Assembly: GCF_004361855.1 (NCBI RefSeq)
Contig: NZ_SNWQ01000002.1
Coordinates: 186,001-250,000 of the forward strand
Reading direction: 5' to 3'
Length of the DNA stretch: 64,000 nt
DNA from: Kribbella caucasensis
GTDB lineage: Bacteria > Actinomycetota > Actinomycetes > Propionibacteriales > Kribbellaceae
Program-made: the position numbers and the translations under genes
Notes under the pieces: model-generated
What the model saw: only the letters and a program-made list of their open reading frames with translations
Told to the model about the DNA's origin: nothing
The model's database searches: none
Shown here: positions 52,179-59,838 of the stretch, in pieces
Layout of the letters: the number at the start of each line of letters is the position of its first letter
Numbering within the stretch: the first letter of the stretch is position 1

Positions 52179-53386
52179 CCGGTGCCGTACAGGAGGAGCT
52201 CGACCGGGTCTTCCGGGACGAGTGGGGTCAGGTGGTGGCCACGCTCATCCGGGTGACCGGGAACTGGGACCTGGCGGAGGAGTGTGCGCAGGAGGCGTTC
52301 GCTGCGGCGCTCAAGAACTGGCCGGAGCACGGCGTACCGGATCGGCCTGGTGCGTGGCTGACCACCACCGCGCGCAACAGGGCCGTCGACTGGATGCGCC
52401 GCGAGGCTGTGGGCGCGGCGAAGCTGAAGGAGGTGGCTGCGATGATCCCCGATCATGACGACGAGCCGGACGAGCCGTACGACGTACCGGATGACCGGTT
52501 GCGTCTCATGTTCACGTGCTGCCACCCCGCACTGGCCATGGAGGCACGGGTCGCGCTGACGTTGCGCACACTCGCCGGACTCAGTACTGCGGAGATTGCG
52601 AGGGCGTTCCTGGTCGGCGAGTCGACCATGTCCAAGCGGCTCACCAGGGCCAAGCAGAAGATCCAGCACGCCGGTATCCCGTACCGCGTGCCGCCGGCGC
52701 ACCTCCTGCCCGAGCGGACACCCGCCGTACTGGCTGTGCTCTACCTACTGTTCAACGAGGGCTACACAGACCCCCTCCGGAGCGGGCTGAGTAGTGAGGC
52801 CATCCGGTTGGCCCGTCTGCTCGTGCACCTCATGCCAGACGAACCAGAGGCGGCCGGACTGCTTGCGCTCATGCTGCTGCACGACGCACGACGGGACACC
52901 CGTCTGACCGCAGACGGTGAGCTGGTGACGTTGGAGGAGCAGGACCGCACTCGGTGGGACCACGCCGGGATCACAGAGGGCGTGGACCTCCTGGACGCGG
53001 CGCTCCGGCGAGGCACACCCCGTCCGTACCAGGTGCAGGCTGCCATTGCCGCCTGTCACGCCACCGCCCGTACGGCGGCCGACACGGACTGGCCCCAGAT
53101 CGCAGCACTGTATGGCCAGCTCAAGCAGACCCCAGTAGTCGCGCTGAACCGTGCGGTCGCGATCGGTATGGCGGACGGGCCTGCCGTGGGGCTCCGGCTC
53201 GTCGACGACCTGGCAGCCGGTTCGCTCGTCGGTTACCACCTGCTCCCGGCGACCCGAGCGGACTTCCTCCGGCGACTCGGACGGTACGCCGAGGCTGCGG
53301 CGGCGTACCGGGATGCCGTTGAGTTGGCCGGCACGGACGCCGAGCGTCGCTACCTGACTCGGCGGCTGGAGGAAGTTTCTCGATAG
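52175..53386 (+). CDS. ECF42-group RNA polymerase sigma factor
   Basis: A 403-residue sigma factor. Region 2 spans about residues 10-80 (VRVTGNWDLAEECAQEAFAAAL-like segment, GAWLTTTARNRAVDW). Region 4 spans about 115-165 (RTLAGLSTAEIARAFLVGESTMSKRLTRAK). A long C-terminal TPR-like extension follows (RTPAVLAVLYLLFNEGY, AAIAACHATA). Such extensions replace an anti-sigma in ECF42 factors, according to published work on that group. Its partner DGPF gene overlaps upstream. It probably reads the TGTCTG-N17-CGTC promoters here, including its own operon. Confidence 0.92.
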   Translation: MTGAVQEELDRVFRDEWGQVVATLIRVTGNWDLAEECAQEAFAAALKNWPEHGVPDRPGAWLTTTARNRAVDWMRREAVGAAKLKEVAAMIPDHDDEPDEPYDVPDDRLRLMFTCCHPALAMEARVALTLRTLAGLSTAEIARAFLVGESTMSKRLTRAKQKIQHAGIPYRVPPAHLLPERTPAVLAVLYLLFNEGYTDPLRSGLSSEAIRLARLLVHLMPDEPEAAGLLALMLLHDARRDTRLTADGELVTLEEQDRTRWDHAGITEGVDLLDAALRRGTPRPYQVQAAIAACHATARTAADTDWPQIAALYGQLKQTPVVALNRAVAIGMADGPAVGLRLVDDLAAGSLVGYHLLPATRADFLRRLGRYAEAAAAYRDAVELAGTDAERRYLTRRLEEVSR

Positions 53387-53387
53387 G

Positions 53388-53414
53388 TGTCTGTCGGCGC
53401 AGGACCCGTTCGTC
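53388..53414 (+). promoter_or_regulatory. Second ECF-type promoter
   Basis: TGTCTG (53388-53393), 17-bp spacer, CGTC (53411-53414) followed by GGTGGGG, identical in layout to the promoter at 51784. It starts 2 bp after the sigma stop and precedes the DinB-like gene. Confidence 0.7.
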
Positions 53415-53437
53415 GGTGGGGCGAAAGGAGAATGCAG

Positions 53438-54067
53438 ATGACCGACCTCAGATCCGCCGTCGCGGGGGAGCGGACCGACCTCGCCGACCTGCTGACCGCG
53501 CTGCCCTCGGAAGACTGGGACAAGCCGACCCTGTGCGACGGCTGGCGCGTTCGCGAAGTGGTTGCCCACATCACAATGCCCTACCGGATGTCCATGCCCC
53601 GCTTCCTCCTGGGGATGATGAAGGCCCGAGGCAACTTCGACCGCCTCGCCGACCGCCAGGCCCGTCACGACGCCGCTCAACTCTCGGCGGCCGAGCTGAC
53701 GGATTGCCTGCGGAAGAACATCCACCACCCGTGGAAGCCGCCGGGCGGCGGTTACCGCGGCGCCCTGTCCCACGACGTCATCCACGGCCTCGACATCACC
53801 GTTGCCCTAGGCATCGACCGCCAGGTCCCGCTGGATCGCATGCGGCACATCCTCGACGACATCAAACCGCGCCAGCTCAAGTACTTCGGAGTGGACCTCA
53901 CCGGCATCCAACTCCGCGCCACCGACCTCGACTGGACCCACGGTGCCGGCGTCCCCCTCACCGGCACCGCCCAACATCTCCTCCTGGTCCTCTGCGGCCG
54001 AACCCTCCCTACCGGCCACCTCAACGGCCCGCCTGCCGACCGATTCACCGCGGAGGTCGTTCGATGA
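53438..54067 (+). CDS. DinB-like / maleylpyruvate-isomerase-family protein
   Basis: A 209-residue four-helix-bundle protein of the TIGR03083/MDMPI N-terminal group. DLADLLTALPSEDWDKPTLCDGWRVREVVAHIT carries the first metal-ligand His; HDVIHGLDITVALG carries further ones. The family includes mycothiol-dependent enzymes. ATG at 53438 is chosen because AAAGGAG lies 7 bp upstream; ATG at 53432 is too close to it. Its promoter motif matches that of the sigma operon, implying co-regulation. Confidence 0.85.
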   Translation: MTDLRSAVAGERTDLADLLTALPSEDWDKPTLCDGWRVREVVAHITMPYRMSMPRFLLGMMKARGNFDRLADRQARHDAAQLSAAELTDCLRKNIHHPWKPPGGGYRGALSHDVIHGLDITVALGIDRQVPLDRMRHILDDIKPRQLKYFGVDLTGIQLRATDLDWTHGAGVPLTGTAQHLLLVLCGRTLPTGHLNGPPADRFTAEVVR

Positions 54068-54144
54068 TCAACTTTGCACCCTAGAGTCGGTACTCTCCGG
54101 CTGGGAACGCTCACAGCGAGCGAAAGTAGCCTGACCTGGGGTGC

Positions 54145-56095
54145 ATGATGGGGGATCGACGGTGGTTGGGGGCGCTGGTCGCGCTGGCGGTGCTGGTCCC
54201 GGCCTTGTCATGGGCGGTTGTGGCGGCAGCCGACCCTGGCCCGAGCTACTTCTCCGGTGACAACACCACGGATTCGTACGGCGGATCCGGCGTGACGTGG
54301 GATGGGACAGCGAGCTACGGCGCCGGGCACACCGCCGCCGCCGGCGACCGGGCGTTCGTAGTCGGCCCGAACGGCGTGCTGGCCGCGACCGACCCGACGC
54401 TCGGCAACGACTGTGCGGGTGGGTCGTTTCTGGATCTGCGGGCCGGCACCTCGTTCGGCGGCGTGTACTTCGAGATCCAGGACCTGCTGAACTTCGGGTT
54501 CAACGTCACGAACCCCACCAACATCTTCAACGACGCCTGGCACGAGATCACCGCGACCAGGGCCGGCACCCGGGTGACGCTGACCGTCGACGGGGTGACC
54601 ACCAGTGGGACAACCAACGGCGTGGTGAACGTCGACAACAACACGCCGTTGAGGTTCGGCGACGGCGGATGCGTCGGCACGCTGGGAGACGGCACGGTCC
54701 GAGGGTCCGGCCGCCTCGACGCGATCTCGTTCGGCCCGGGCACCGCGGTCGTCGGGCCGCCTCCGCGTCCGGCTTCACCACCGCCGACTGTCACGTCGTC
54801 GCCGACAGCCGGCCCGACTGTCCCGCCCCAGACTGCGCCGCCCCGGACTGTCGCCCCGTCGACCGTTGCACCACCATCGAGCGCCACTTCGCCACCGCCG
54901 CAACGCCGGACGACGGCCCCGGCCACCGTCGTACCGGTCATCCCCCCATCGTCGAGGCCTACCTCGTCGCCGACCGTCACTGCCACGCCCACCTCACGGC
55001 CGACCACCCCCGCCGCGCCTACCTCACCGCCGGCCACCACCGCCGCACCCACAACCGAGCCGACGCCAACCGAGATCGCGGAGCCGTCCGAACCGCCCCG
55101 GAAGGAGGCCGGTGTCGAGTTCCCCAAGTCGGTGCCGACGCCGAGGGAGGTCAGCACGGATCTCCCCACCATCGCCCAGAACGTCCTGCTGGCCATCTTG
55201 TTGCTGGCGTTGCTGTCGCTGCCGATCGGCATCATCAACGACACGGCCTCGGCGAACGCCGACCGCTTCGCGGCATTCGCGGACCGGGTACGACGGCTGC
55301 GGCGAGCGGTCATCGTTGTGTGGTCCGAGCGGCTGCGGTTTCGCGCTCGGGACCGGCCTCGCCGCCGTGGCCGGGGCCGTCATCTACGGGTTCGTCGAGC
55401 CGTCGTTCCGCTTCGACCTGTCCTCGCTCGCGTTGGTGCTAGGGCTGGCGGTGGCGTTCCTGGTCATCAGCGCGGCCAAGCAGGTGTCGCAGTACCTGTT
55501 CCTGGGCCAGGCCTACGACATCCGCGCGTTCCTGCGGCTGTTCCCGGCATTCGGCGTCGTCGCCATCATCTGCGTGACGCTGTCCCGCGCGATCGGGCTC
55601 CAGCCGGGGCTGATTCTGGGCACCCTGGCCGCGCTCGGCACCGGGGCTGCGCTGAGCGTCCGGCAGAAAGGCTTGGCCGCGGCCGTGTCGGCGGGCTCGC
55701 TCACGGCGTTGGGCGTACTGGCCTGGGTCCTGCGCGGCCCGTTCATCGAAGACAGAGGTTTCGCCTACCAGTTGGTGGCGGTCGCCCTGACCGCGGTCGC
55801 TGTCGCGGCCGCCGAAAACCTGGCGTTTGGCCTGCTCCCGTTGTCTTTCCTGGATGGTGCGGCACTTTTCGCGTGGTCCAAGCCGGTGTGGGCAGGATTC
55901 TCGCTGCTCGGCGCCTTCGCGTTCGTCCACGTGCTGTTGCACCGGGAAGCGGGCGCCTTCGCTGAGCGCGTCACCTATCTGGCCATCCTCCTGGCGATCT
56001 ACTTCACGCTGGCCGGACTCTTCTGGGCGTACTTCCACTTCACCCGCCGCCCCGAGCCCGCCCCATCACCATCACCAGCAGACGAAACCGCGTAA
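54145..56095 (+). pseudogene. Frameshifted secreted/membrane protein of unknown function
   Basis: The first frame encodes a signal peptide (MGDRRWLGALVALAVLVPAL), a beta-rich domain (GPSYFSGDNTTDSYGGSGVTWDG; LTVDGVTTSGTTNGVV), a Pro/Thr-rich linker and one membrane span (NVLLAILLLALLSLPIGII). The continuation lies in the +1 frame: FALGTGLAAVAGAVIYGFV, several further helices and FGLLPLSFLDGAALFAWSKPVW. The switch falls at about 55341-55343, consistent with one inserted C in CGGTTTCGCGCT. The membrane half resembles a type known to me only as uncharacterised actinobacterial proteins. A sequencing error is possible. Confidence 0.7.
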
Positions 56096-56220
56096 GAGCA
56101 CGCGCAGCGGTTCGACCGTCGCGATCATCCTTCGGCGCGGTCATATCGACGAGGTGTGCGGTGTTGCACCTGTCGCCGGGGCTGACCATACTGCGAGTCA
56201 TCATTGGGTGAGGGGAGTCC

Positions 56221-57057
56221 ATGATGCGACGAGTTCGGATCGGCCGCCTGGCGAGCGTTCTCAGCGCACTGTCGCTTGTTGCCGGCATGCTGCTTACCGT
56301 GCAGCCGGCCGCGGCGATCACCGGCGGGCAGCGCGATGAGGTGCACACCAACGTCGGCGTCGTCCGGTTCACCACCGAGTCGGGTCGGTTCCGCTGCTCC
56401 GGCACGCTGATCTCGCCGACGGTGGTGCTCACCGCGGGCCACTGCACGGGGGACACCGCCGCGAGCCCGGCGACCAAGGTCTTCGTCTCGTTCAACACCG
56501 ACCTGCCGCTCGACCCGCTCGCGCCGGGCATCACCCCGCAGGAGAGCGCGGCCCGCGCGGCGAACTACATCACCGGCACCGCACACCCCGATCCCGGCTG
56601 GGACGGCAAGCTGTCGATCTCCAAGCAGCACGACCAGGGCGTCGTGGTGCTGAACGCGCCGGCCGCTTCGAAGTGGCCGGGCATCACGCCGGCGCCGCTA
56701 CTTCCGGTGGGCACGCTCGACGGCAACCAGGGCGCGCTGAAGAACGAGACGTTCACCCTGGTTGGCTACGGCGTTGACATCGGCGCGAAGAAGTCGCAGA
56801 TCGTCGTGCCGGAGCGGCGCTTCACCACGTCGTTCCTCAAGAACGTGCAGGACGAGGTTGTCACCTTCCAGATCAACGACCGCGACTCCAAGGCCGGCGG
56901 CGGCTCTTGCTTCGGCGACTCCGGCGGGCCGGTGCTCCTCGGCCGGTACGTGGCCGGTGACTCTTCCTTCGTGAACTCGCTGACGTGCAACGCGACCGGC
57001 GGTTACCAGCGGGTCGACACGCCGTACGCACGGGCCTTCCTGGAGCAGTTCATCTAA
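56221..57057 (+). CDS. Secreted trypsin-like serine protease
   Basis: A 278-residue S1-family protease with an N-terminal signal peptide (LASVLSALSLVAGMLLTVQP, cleavage near AAA-ITGG). Catalytic residues: His in TAGHC, Asp in DQGVVVL, Ser in GDSGGPV. The mature start ITGGQ resembles the IVGG of activated S1 proteases. Cys pairs near RCSGT/AGHC and SCFGD/LTC suggest disulfides. ATG at 56221 follows GAGGGGAG. Possible substrates are unknown. No propeptide is evident beyond the signal. Confidence 0.92.
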   Translation: MMRRVRIGRLASVLSALSLVAGMLLTVQPAAAITGGQRDEVHTNVGVVRFTTESGRFRCSGTLISPTVVLTAGHCTGDTAASPATKVFVSFNTDLPLDPLAPGITPQESAARAANYITGTAHPDPGWDGKLSISKQHDQGVVVLNAPAASKWPGITPAPLLPVGTLDGNQGALKNETFTLVGYGVDIGAKKSQIVVPERRFTTSFLKNVQDEVVTFQINDRDSKAGGGSCFGDSGGPVLLGRYVAGDSSFVNSLTCNATGGYQRVDTPYARAFLEQFI

Positions 57058-57193
57058 CCCGGTCCGCCAATCAGGTCAGAGCTGGCTTTCCCACCAGCGG
57101 CCTCTCGCGTAAGCACATACATCCGCGAAGGTCGCAGGTTTGGGCGATCTGAGCGAACGATCTCGTGGCCCGCGACGGCCAACCGAGGAGGGG

Positions 57194-57244
57194 GTCCGGG
57201 GGCGAAGCCCCGCCGGCCGGGGTCTGGGGGCTTGGCCCCCGGAA
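57194..57244 (-). terminator. GC-rich double hairpin downstream of tRNA-Arg
   Basis: Two adjacent stems: GGGGC-GAA-GCCCC (57199-57211) and GGGGGC-TTG-GCCCCC (57226-57240). It lies downstream of the minus-strand tRNA and its copy, and 136 bp past the trypsin gene on the plus strand. The sequence resembles common actinomycete GC-rich repeats. Confidence 0.55.
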
Positions 57245-57303
57245 AACACGGCGCGTGAGCCAGGGCCCGCGCTTTCCGCGGGCACAAAACGCCCAGCGAA
57301 CGC

Positions 57304-57361
57304 GCGCCCCCGGCAGGATTCGAACCTGCGCACCCGCCTGTCTGCGCAGCGCGGTGCTCTG
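57304..57361 (-). pseudogene. Partial, degenerate copy of tRNA-Arg 3' half
   Basis: Positions 57304-57338 are identical to the 3' part of the real tRNA-Arg (57386-57420), offset by 82 bp. The copy then degenerates in the anticodon arm and retains GCGGTGCTCT from the D-arm side, but cannot form an acceptor stem. Confidence 0.8.
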
Positions 57362-57386
57362 TGCGCGGCAGGATGGTCTTGATGTG

Positions 57387-57458
57387 CGCCCCCGGCAGGA
57401 TTCGAACCTGCGCACCCGCCTCCGGAGGGCGGTGCTCTATCCCCTGAGCTACGGGGGC
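57387..57458 (-). tRNA. tRNA-Arg (CCG)
   Basis: 72 nt with discriminator. Acceptor stem GCCCCCG pairs with CGGGGGC; D stem GCTC/GAGC; anticodon loop CTCCGGA with anticodon CCG (reads CGG); T stem GCAGG/CCTGC with loop TTCGAAT. CCA is not encoded. A broken copy follows downstream. Confidence 0.95.
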
Positions 57459-57689
57459 TCAGGAACGTGCAGAACAGTAGCAGGAAAACCGGGCAGGTCC
57501 CGAATCGGGGGCCGGGCCGTGCGTCCGTGTGTCCGGTACTCCGTGGAGCGGCCGGACGGGGTGCGTCACCGAGCGGCGTACCGGGGGCACCCTGAACGGT
57601 CCCTGGCTGTGCCGCGTGGTGGGATCGACGCGGTCCGGGTACACGTCATAGTGGTCGTAAGCCCAAGAGCTGAAAGGAAAACCGACCTC

Positions 57690-57884
57690 ATGGCAAGCAC
57701 TTTGGTCCGTCCGTCGAACGGTCGCTGGATCGGCGGTGTGTGCGCAGGTCTGGCCCGCCGGTTCGGCATGTCGGCGAACACGATGCGGCTCATCTTCCTG
57801 GTCAGCTGCCTGCTGCCCGGCCCGCAGATCCTGATCTACATCGTCCTGTGGGTCCTGATGCCGTCGGAGGACCGCGTCCGCTGA
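57690..57884 (+). CDS. PspC-domain protein
   Basis: A 64-residue protein that is essentially one PspC domain: NGRWIGGVCAGLARRFGMSANTMRL, then a membrane helix LIFLVSCLLPGPQILIYIVLW and a LMPSED end. PspC domains associate with membrane stress responses. ATG at 57690 has AAAGGAAA upstream. It is alone: no pspA or sensor gene is nearby. Confidence 0.9.
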   Translation: MASTLVRPSNGRWIGGVCAGLARRFGMSANTMRLIFLVSCLLPGPQILIYIVLWVLMPSEDRVR

Positions 57885-57935
57885 CGATCCGACCCCGTAC
57901 TCACCCGGCCGGCCGGTCGTGAAAACCTGCTCTGC

Positions 57936-58493
57936 ATGAGAGCAGGCAGCCGGCGCCGGGGGAGCGCGGGGACCACGGCCGCCCCGGTAGGTCTGCTCGT
58001 CGTACTGAGCGTGGGTCTGCTCGTCGTACTCAGCGCCTGCCAGGTCGGTCCCGCACCGCCCGGGCCTGCCGAGATCCGGTCCGGGCCGCCGCCGTGGGAC
58101 GCCCCGCGCGACGCGGTCTCGTACATCGACCAAGCCGGGATGGAACGCCTGCCGCTCGACTTCAGCGGTCCGGCGCCGTACACGGTCAAGCTTTCCGTCA
58201 CCGTCGACGGCAAGCTGGTCGAGATCCCGTCCGGTATCGGCGTCGACCGGGTCCGCGCCGAGCAGGCCGCGATCCACACGCACTCCACGGACGGACTCGT
58301 GTACGTCGAGGCGAAGACCGTCGCGGAGCGCCCGACCCTCAAACAGTTCTTCGAGCTCTGGGGAGTCCGGTACGACGGCCGCTGCGCCGGCGATGCGTGC
58401 GGCTCGGTCAAGGTGCAGCTCAACGGTCAACCGGTCGGCTGGGACACCAAGCTCGTCCGCGAGAGCCTCATCCAGGTCACGGCCACCCACTGA
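57936..58493 (+). CDS. Putative lipoprotein
   Basis: A 185-residue protein with a basic N-terminus, a helix VGLLVVLSVGLLVVLSAC ending in a lipobox (LSAC, Cys near residue 35), then PPPWDAP, VDGKLVEIPSGIGVD, HTHSTDGLVYVEAK and TLKQFFELWGVRYD. The last two blocks occur in uncharacterised actinobacterial secreted proteins. Cysteines in RCAGDACGS may form a disulfide. Function unknown; ATG at 57936 has no strong ribosome-binding site. Confidence 0.7.
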   Translation: MRAGSRRRGSAGTTAAPVGLLVVLSVGLLVVLSACQVGPAPPGPAEIRSGPPPWDAPRDAVSYIDQAGMERLPLDFSGPAPYTVKLSVTVDGKLVEIPSGIGVDRVRAEQAAIHTHSTDGLVYVEAKTVAERPTLKQFFELWGVRYDGRCAGDACGSVKVQLNGQPVGWDTKLVRESLIQVTATH

Positions 58494-58552
58494 CCGTGGC
58501 AGGAGGGTGACACCCCGCCACCCCGGGTCCCCGATTGCGGTTGGCTGATCCC

Positions 58553-59053
58553 ATGCGAACCAGCACCATCCTCACGGCCGCCGTACTGCTCACGACCCTG
58601 ACAGCCTGCTCCGGCGACCCCGACCCAGCCTCAAACACCGCCGTCAGCACACCCACAGCCAGTACGCCGACCGCCACCACGCCCACCCCAAGCCCCACGC
58701 CAACGCCCACCCCAACCCCAATTACCCCGAAGCCAACGCCGACGGCGAAGCCCAAGCCAGCAGGCCCACGGGCAGCCGACGGGTACAACTACCAGTCCTG
58801 CCGCGACGCCGTCTGCGAGATCTACGTCAAAACCGGCTCCCGGGTCCCCGTCAAGCGCAGCGTCGCCGGCTTCAGCACCCTCGTCGTCAGCCGCGTCGCA
58901 CCCACCGGCGTCGATTTCGGCGGCAGCACCGCGAACACCAGCGTCAGCGCCGGCGGCCAGCAGCCCGGCTTCGACTTTCGCCTCAACAACCTCAAGGTCA
59001 CCACCGTCGCCATCAACAACGAAACAGCCATCCTCCACCTCCGCCCCGCCTGA
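58553..59053 (+). CDS. Putative lipoprotein with Pro/Thr linker
   Basis: A 166-residue protein: signal peptide with lipobox LTAC near residue 19, a 50-residue Thr/Pro repeat linker (TPTPSPTPTPTPTP type), then a small domain with NYQSCRDAVCEIYVKTGSRVPV and FDFRLNNLKVTTVAINN. The two Cys in SCRDAVC could pair. Function unknown. ATG at 58553. It appears monocistronic. Confidence 0.7.
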   Translation: MRTSTILTAAVLLTTLTACSGDPDPASNTAVSTPTASTPTATTPTPSPTPTPTPTPITPKPTPTAKPKPAGPRAADGYNYQSCRDAVCEIYVKTGSRVPVKRSVAGFSTLVVSRVAPTGVDFGGSTANTSVSAGGQQPGFDFRLNNLKVTTVAINNETAILHLRPA

Positions 59054-59079
59054 ACACCACGCGAGCAGCTGCTGACAGT

Positions 59080-59094
59080 GATAGCATCGATAGC
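59080..59094. promoter_or_regulatory. Possible VapB operator
   Basis: Direct repeat GATAGC (59080-59085) and GATAGC (59089-59094) around ATCGAT, 24 bp before the antitoxin start. It is short and only suggestive. Confidence 0.35.
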
Positions 59095-59117
59095 GCTGAG
59101 AGCAGTGGAGGTGGCGG

Positions 59118-59363
59118 ATGGCGGCAATCACCGTGCGTAATCTGGATGATCACGTGAAGCAGCGGCTACGGATCCGGGCCGCGCAGCACGGCCGGTCGAT
59201 GGAAGCAGAGGTACGGGCGATCATCGTCGAGGCGGTCGGGGCCGAAGATGAACCCAAGAACATCCTGACGAGATTGCGCGAGAGCGCCGCCGAACTCGGT
59301 GGAGTCGATCTGGACATTCCGCCGCGGGAGGGCACGATCCGGGTAGTGGAGTTCGACGAATGA
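59118..59363 (+). CDS. vapB: Antitoxin, ribbon-helix-helix (FitA/VapB-like)
   Basis: An 81-residue antitoxin. The N-terminal RHH reads AAITVRNLDDHVKQRLRIRAA, then GRSMEAEVRAIIVEAV; the C-terminal part (REGTIRVVEFDE) would occupy the toxin groove. ATG at 59118 follows GGAGGTGG. The stop overlaps the toxin ATG by four bases, the usual coupling in these pairs. It probably represses its own promoter together with the toxin. Confidence 0.93.
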   Translation: MAAITVRNLDDHVKQRLRIRAAQHGRSMEAEVRAIIVEAVGAEDEPKNILTRLRESAAELGGVDLDIPPREGTIRVVEFDE

Positions 59364-59776
59364 TCGTCGTGTTCGACACCAATGTCGCCTCTGAACTGAT
59401 GAAGCCGACGCCGGACCAAGCCGTCACGCGTTGGTACGAGGCGCGGCGCCCGAACGGGCTGTACACAACGGCTATCACGGTGGCTGAGATCCGGCACGGC
59501 ATCGAGCGGCTGCCGGCCGGGCGGCGTAAGACCCGGTTGTCGGAAAAGGTAGGTGAGGTCTTCATGGATTGCGTAGACGCGATCCTGCCATTCGATGCCT
59601 ACGCCGCGGCGCTCTATGCGGAGGTTGCGGTCGGCCGGGAGCGCATCGGTCTGCCGATCGGTTCGTCCGATGCGAAGATCGCCGCGATCTGCCGGGTGGT
59701 GGACGCCACGCTGGCGACCCGGACCACGAAGGACTTCGCCGAGACCGGCATCACTGTGGTGAATCCCTGGGAGTGA
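59360..59776 (+). CDS. vapC: PIN-domain ribonuclease toxin (VapC/FitB-like)
   Basis: A 138-residue PIN nuclease. First acidic residue in VVFDTNVASELM, the conserved Glu in TVAEIRHGIERL, Asp in SSDAKIAAICR and the final RTTKDFAETGITVVNPW block complete the metal site. It cleaves RNA (tRNA or rRNA in studied members) when freed from VapB. The MIVVFDTN start at 59360 overlaps the antitoxin stop. All four expected acidic positions seem present, so the toxin is probably active. Confidence 0.93.
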   Translation: MIVVFDTNVASELMKPTPDQAVTRWYEARRPNGLYTTAITVAEIRHGIERLPAGRRKTRLSEKVGEVFMDCVDAILPFDAYAAALYAEVAVGRERIGLPIGSSDAKIAAICRVVDATLATRTTKDFAETGITVVNPWE

Positions 59777-59838
59777 CCGCGTACCGGGCTGTGGATGGTG
59801 GGTCGGGGGTTTGGGGCGGGGGCCATTAGGCTGAGGCG

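Noticed and set aside
57165..57689. N-terminal extension of the PspC protein across the tRNA region
   Set aside because: The frame runs antisense through tRNA-Arg and its copy; the ribosome-binding site at 57674 marks ATG at 57690 as the start.
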